Shown here in pieces: positions 12,717 through 13,102 of a stretch of 13,102 nucleotides of DNA. The notes below the pieces were generated by a model. The model ran no database searches. It was not told where the DNA came from and worked only from the letters and a program-made list of their open reading frames with translations. Origin of the DNA: an uncultured bacterium. GTDB taxonomy: Bacteria; Actinomycetota; Coriobacteriia; Coriobacteriales; Coriobacteriaceae. Within the stretch, counting starts at the first letter, position 1. Each line of letters begins with the position of its first letter. The translations under genes and the position numbers were made by a program. The stretch is taken from positions 1 to 13,102 of the forward strand of contig CAJMRD010000059.1 of assembly GCA_905215725.1 (NCBI GenBank). Direction: 5' to 3'.

Positions 12717-13102
12717 ATGGCCACCGCCGACCCCAAGAAGAAAAAGAAGAAGCGCAAGAAAAAAGAGTCACTCGAGCATAAGCGCAACCGCATCCTGGTA
12801 GCGCTGGGCATTTTTGCCGTGGTGTACGCCCTCGATGAGCTCGGCACCCTCACTGCCGCATTCGGCACCCCGGGCGACATCTACGCCAGCTTCGCACTGT
12901 TCCTCGTGCCTTTTTTGATTGCCGGCTACGACGTGCTCCAAAAGGCATACAACAACATCCGCCGCGGCAAGGCGTTCGACGAGAGCTTCCTCATGGCCGT
13001 CGCGACCATCGGCGCGTTTGCCATGGTGCTCTTCCCCGACACCGACCCGCACATGGCCGAAGGCGCCGCCGTCATGCTGTTCTACCAGTTCGGTCAGCTG
13101 TT
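12717..13102 (+). CDS. Heavy-metal-translocating P-type ATPase, N-terminal part (partial)
   Basis: The frame is open to the end of the window, giving 128 residues. It starts with an extremely basic tail (KKKKKKRKKK, 7-16), then hydrophobic helices at about 25-42 and 56-74 (FALFLVPFLIAGYDVL), and the amphipathic linker QKAYNNIRRGKAFDESFLMAVATIGAF (75-101). It ends in EGAAVMLFYQFGQL (115-128). The RGKAFDExFLM and EGAAVxLFxxxGxL patterns are diagnostic of P1B metal ATPases of the CadA/ZntA (zinc, cadmium, lead) type. The catalytic DKTG, CPx and P-domain motifs would lie outside. There is no N-terminal HMA domain; that function is probably supplied by the small HMA protein encoded just upstream. 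GGGAGG precedes the ATG. The repeated ArsR-type operator immediately upstream places it in the same metal-induced regulon. Confidence 0.9.
   Translation, partial: MATADPKKKKKKRKKKESLEHKRNRILVALGIFAVVYALDELGTLTAAFGTPGDIYASFALFLVPFLIAGYDVLQKAYNNIRRGKAFDESFLMAVATIGAFAMVLFPDTDPHMAEGAAVMLFYQFGQL

Overview
The window looks like chromosomal DNA of a high-GC, anaerobic gut actinobacterium of the class Coriobacteriia, most likely Collinsella or a close relative. This is an inference from the strongly GC-rich codon use, the serC-serA arrangement and the general style of the proteins. No rRNA or other marker gene is present to confirm it. The left three quarters is compact chromosome of metabolic and housekeeping type. 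The right quarter changes character, with two long AT-richer non-coding stretches, an orphan nuclease-like gene and a metal-resistance locus that runs off the end.

Layout. 1-2079 holds the end of serC and a complete serA, two consecutive enzymes of serine biosynthesis, closed by hairpins at 2092-2178. 2257-4200 holds an M20 metallopeptidase and a shortened, degenerate DUF1015 protein, probably co-transcribed and ended by a strong, probably bidirectional terminator. On the minus strand, 6279-4330 reads nitroreductase, then two tandem paralogous histidine phosphatases, with a REP-like hairpin in between. A sequence very close to the actinobacterial iron box lies upstream of the nitroreductase. 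6515-7600 on the plus strand is a DUF308 membrane protein abutting a DUF188 (YaiI/YqxD) protein, followed by a textbook terminator. 7766-8866 on the minus strand is a heavy-metal or manganese exporter with a very histidine-rich loop; CCTAG palindromes lie in its putative promoter. 9039-10007 is a DEDDh 3'-5' exonuclease.

The right-hand part starts with a 351-bp non-coding stretch and then a gene (10359-11549) that I read as a PD-(D/E)XK nuclease of the DUF559/Vsr-like kind with a possible AbiEi-type N-terminal part. Downstream lies a 419-bp gap carrying an imperfect inverted repeat of about 42 bp, with a possible degenerate third copy upstream of the gene.

The window ends with an ArsR/SmtB-type zinc-family repressor, a free-standing HMA metallochaperone-like domain and the N-terminus of a metal-transporting P-type ATPase. 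Three nearly identical 20-bp operators tie these together: two around a near-consensus promoter ahead of arsR and one ahead of the ATPase. The likely circuit is that the repressor, relieved by zinc, cadmium or a similar ion, derepresses itself, the small HMA protein and the efflux pump. Metal homeostasis recurs in the right half, with three different candidate metal operators: an iron-box type, a CCTAG type and an SmtB type.
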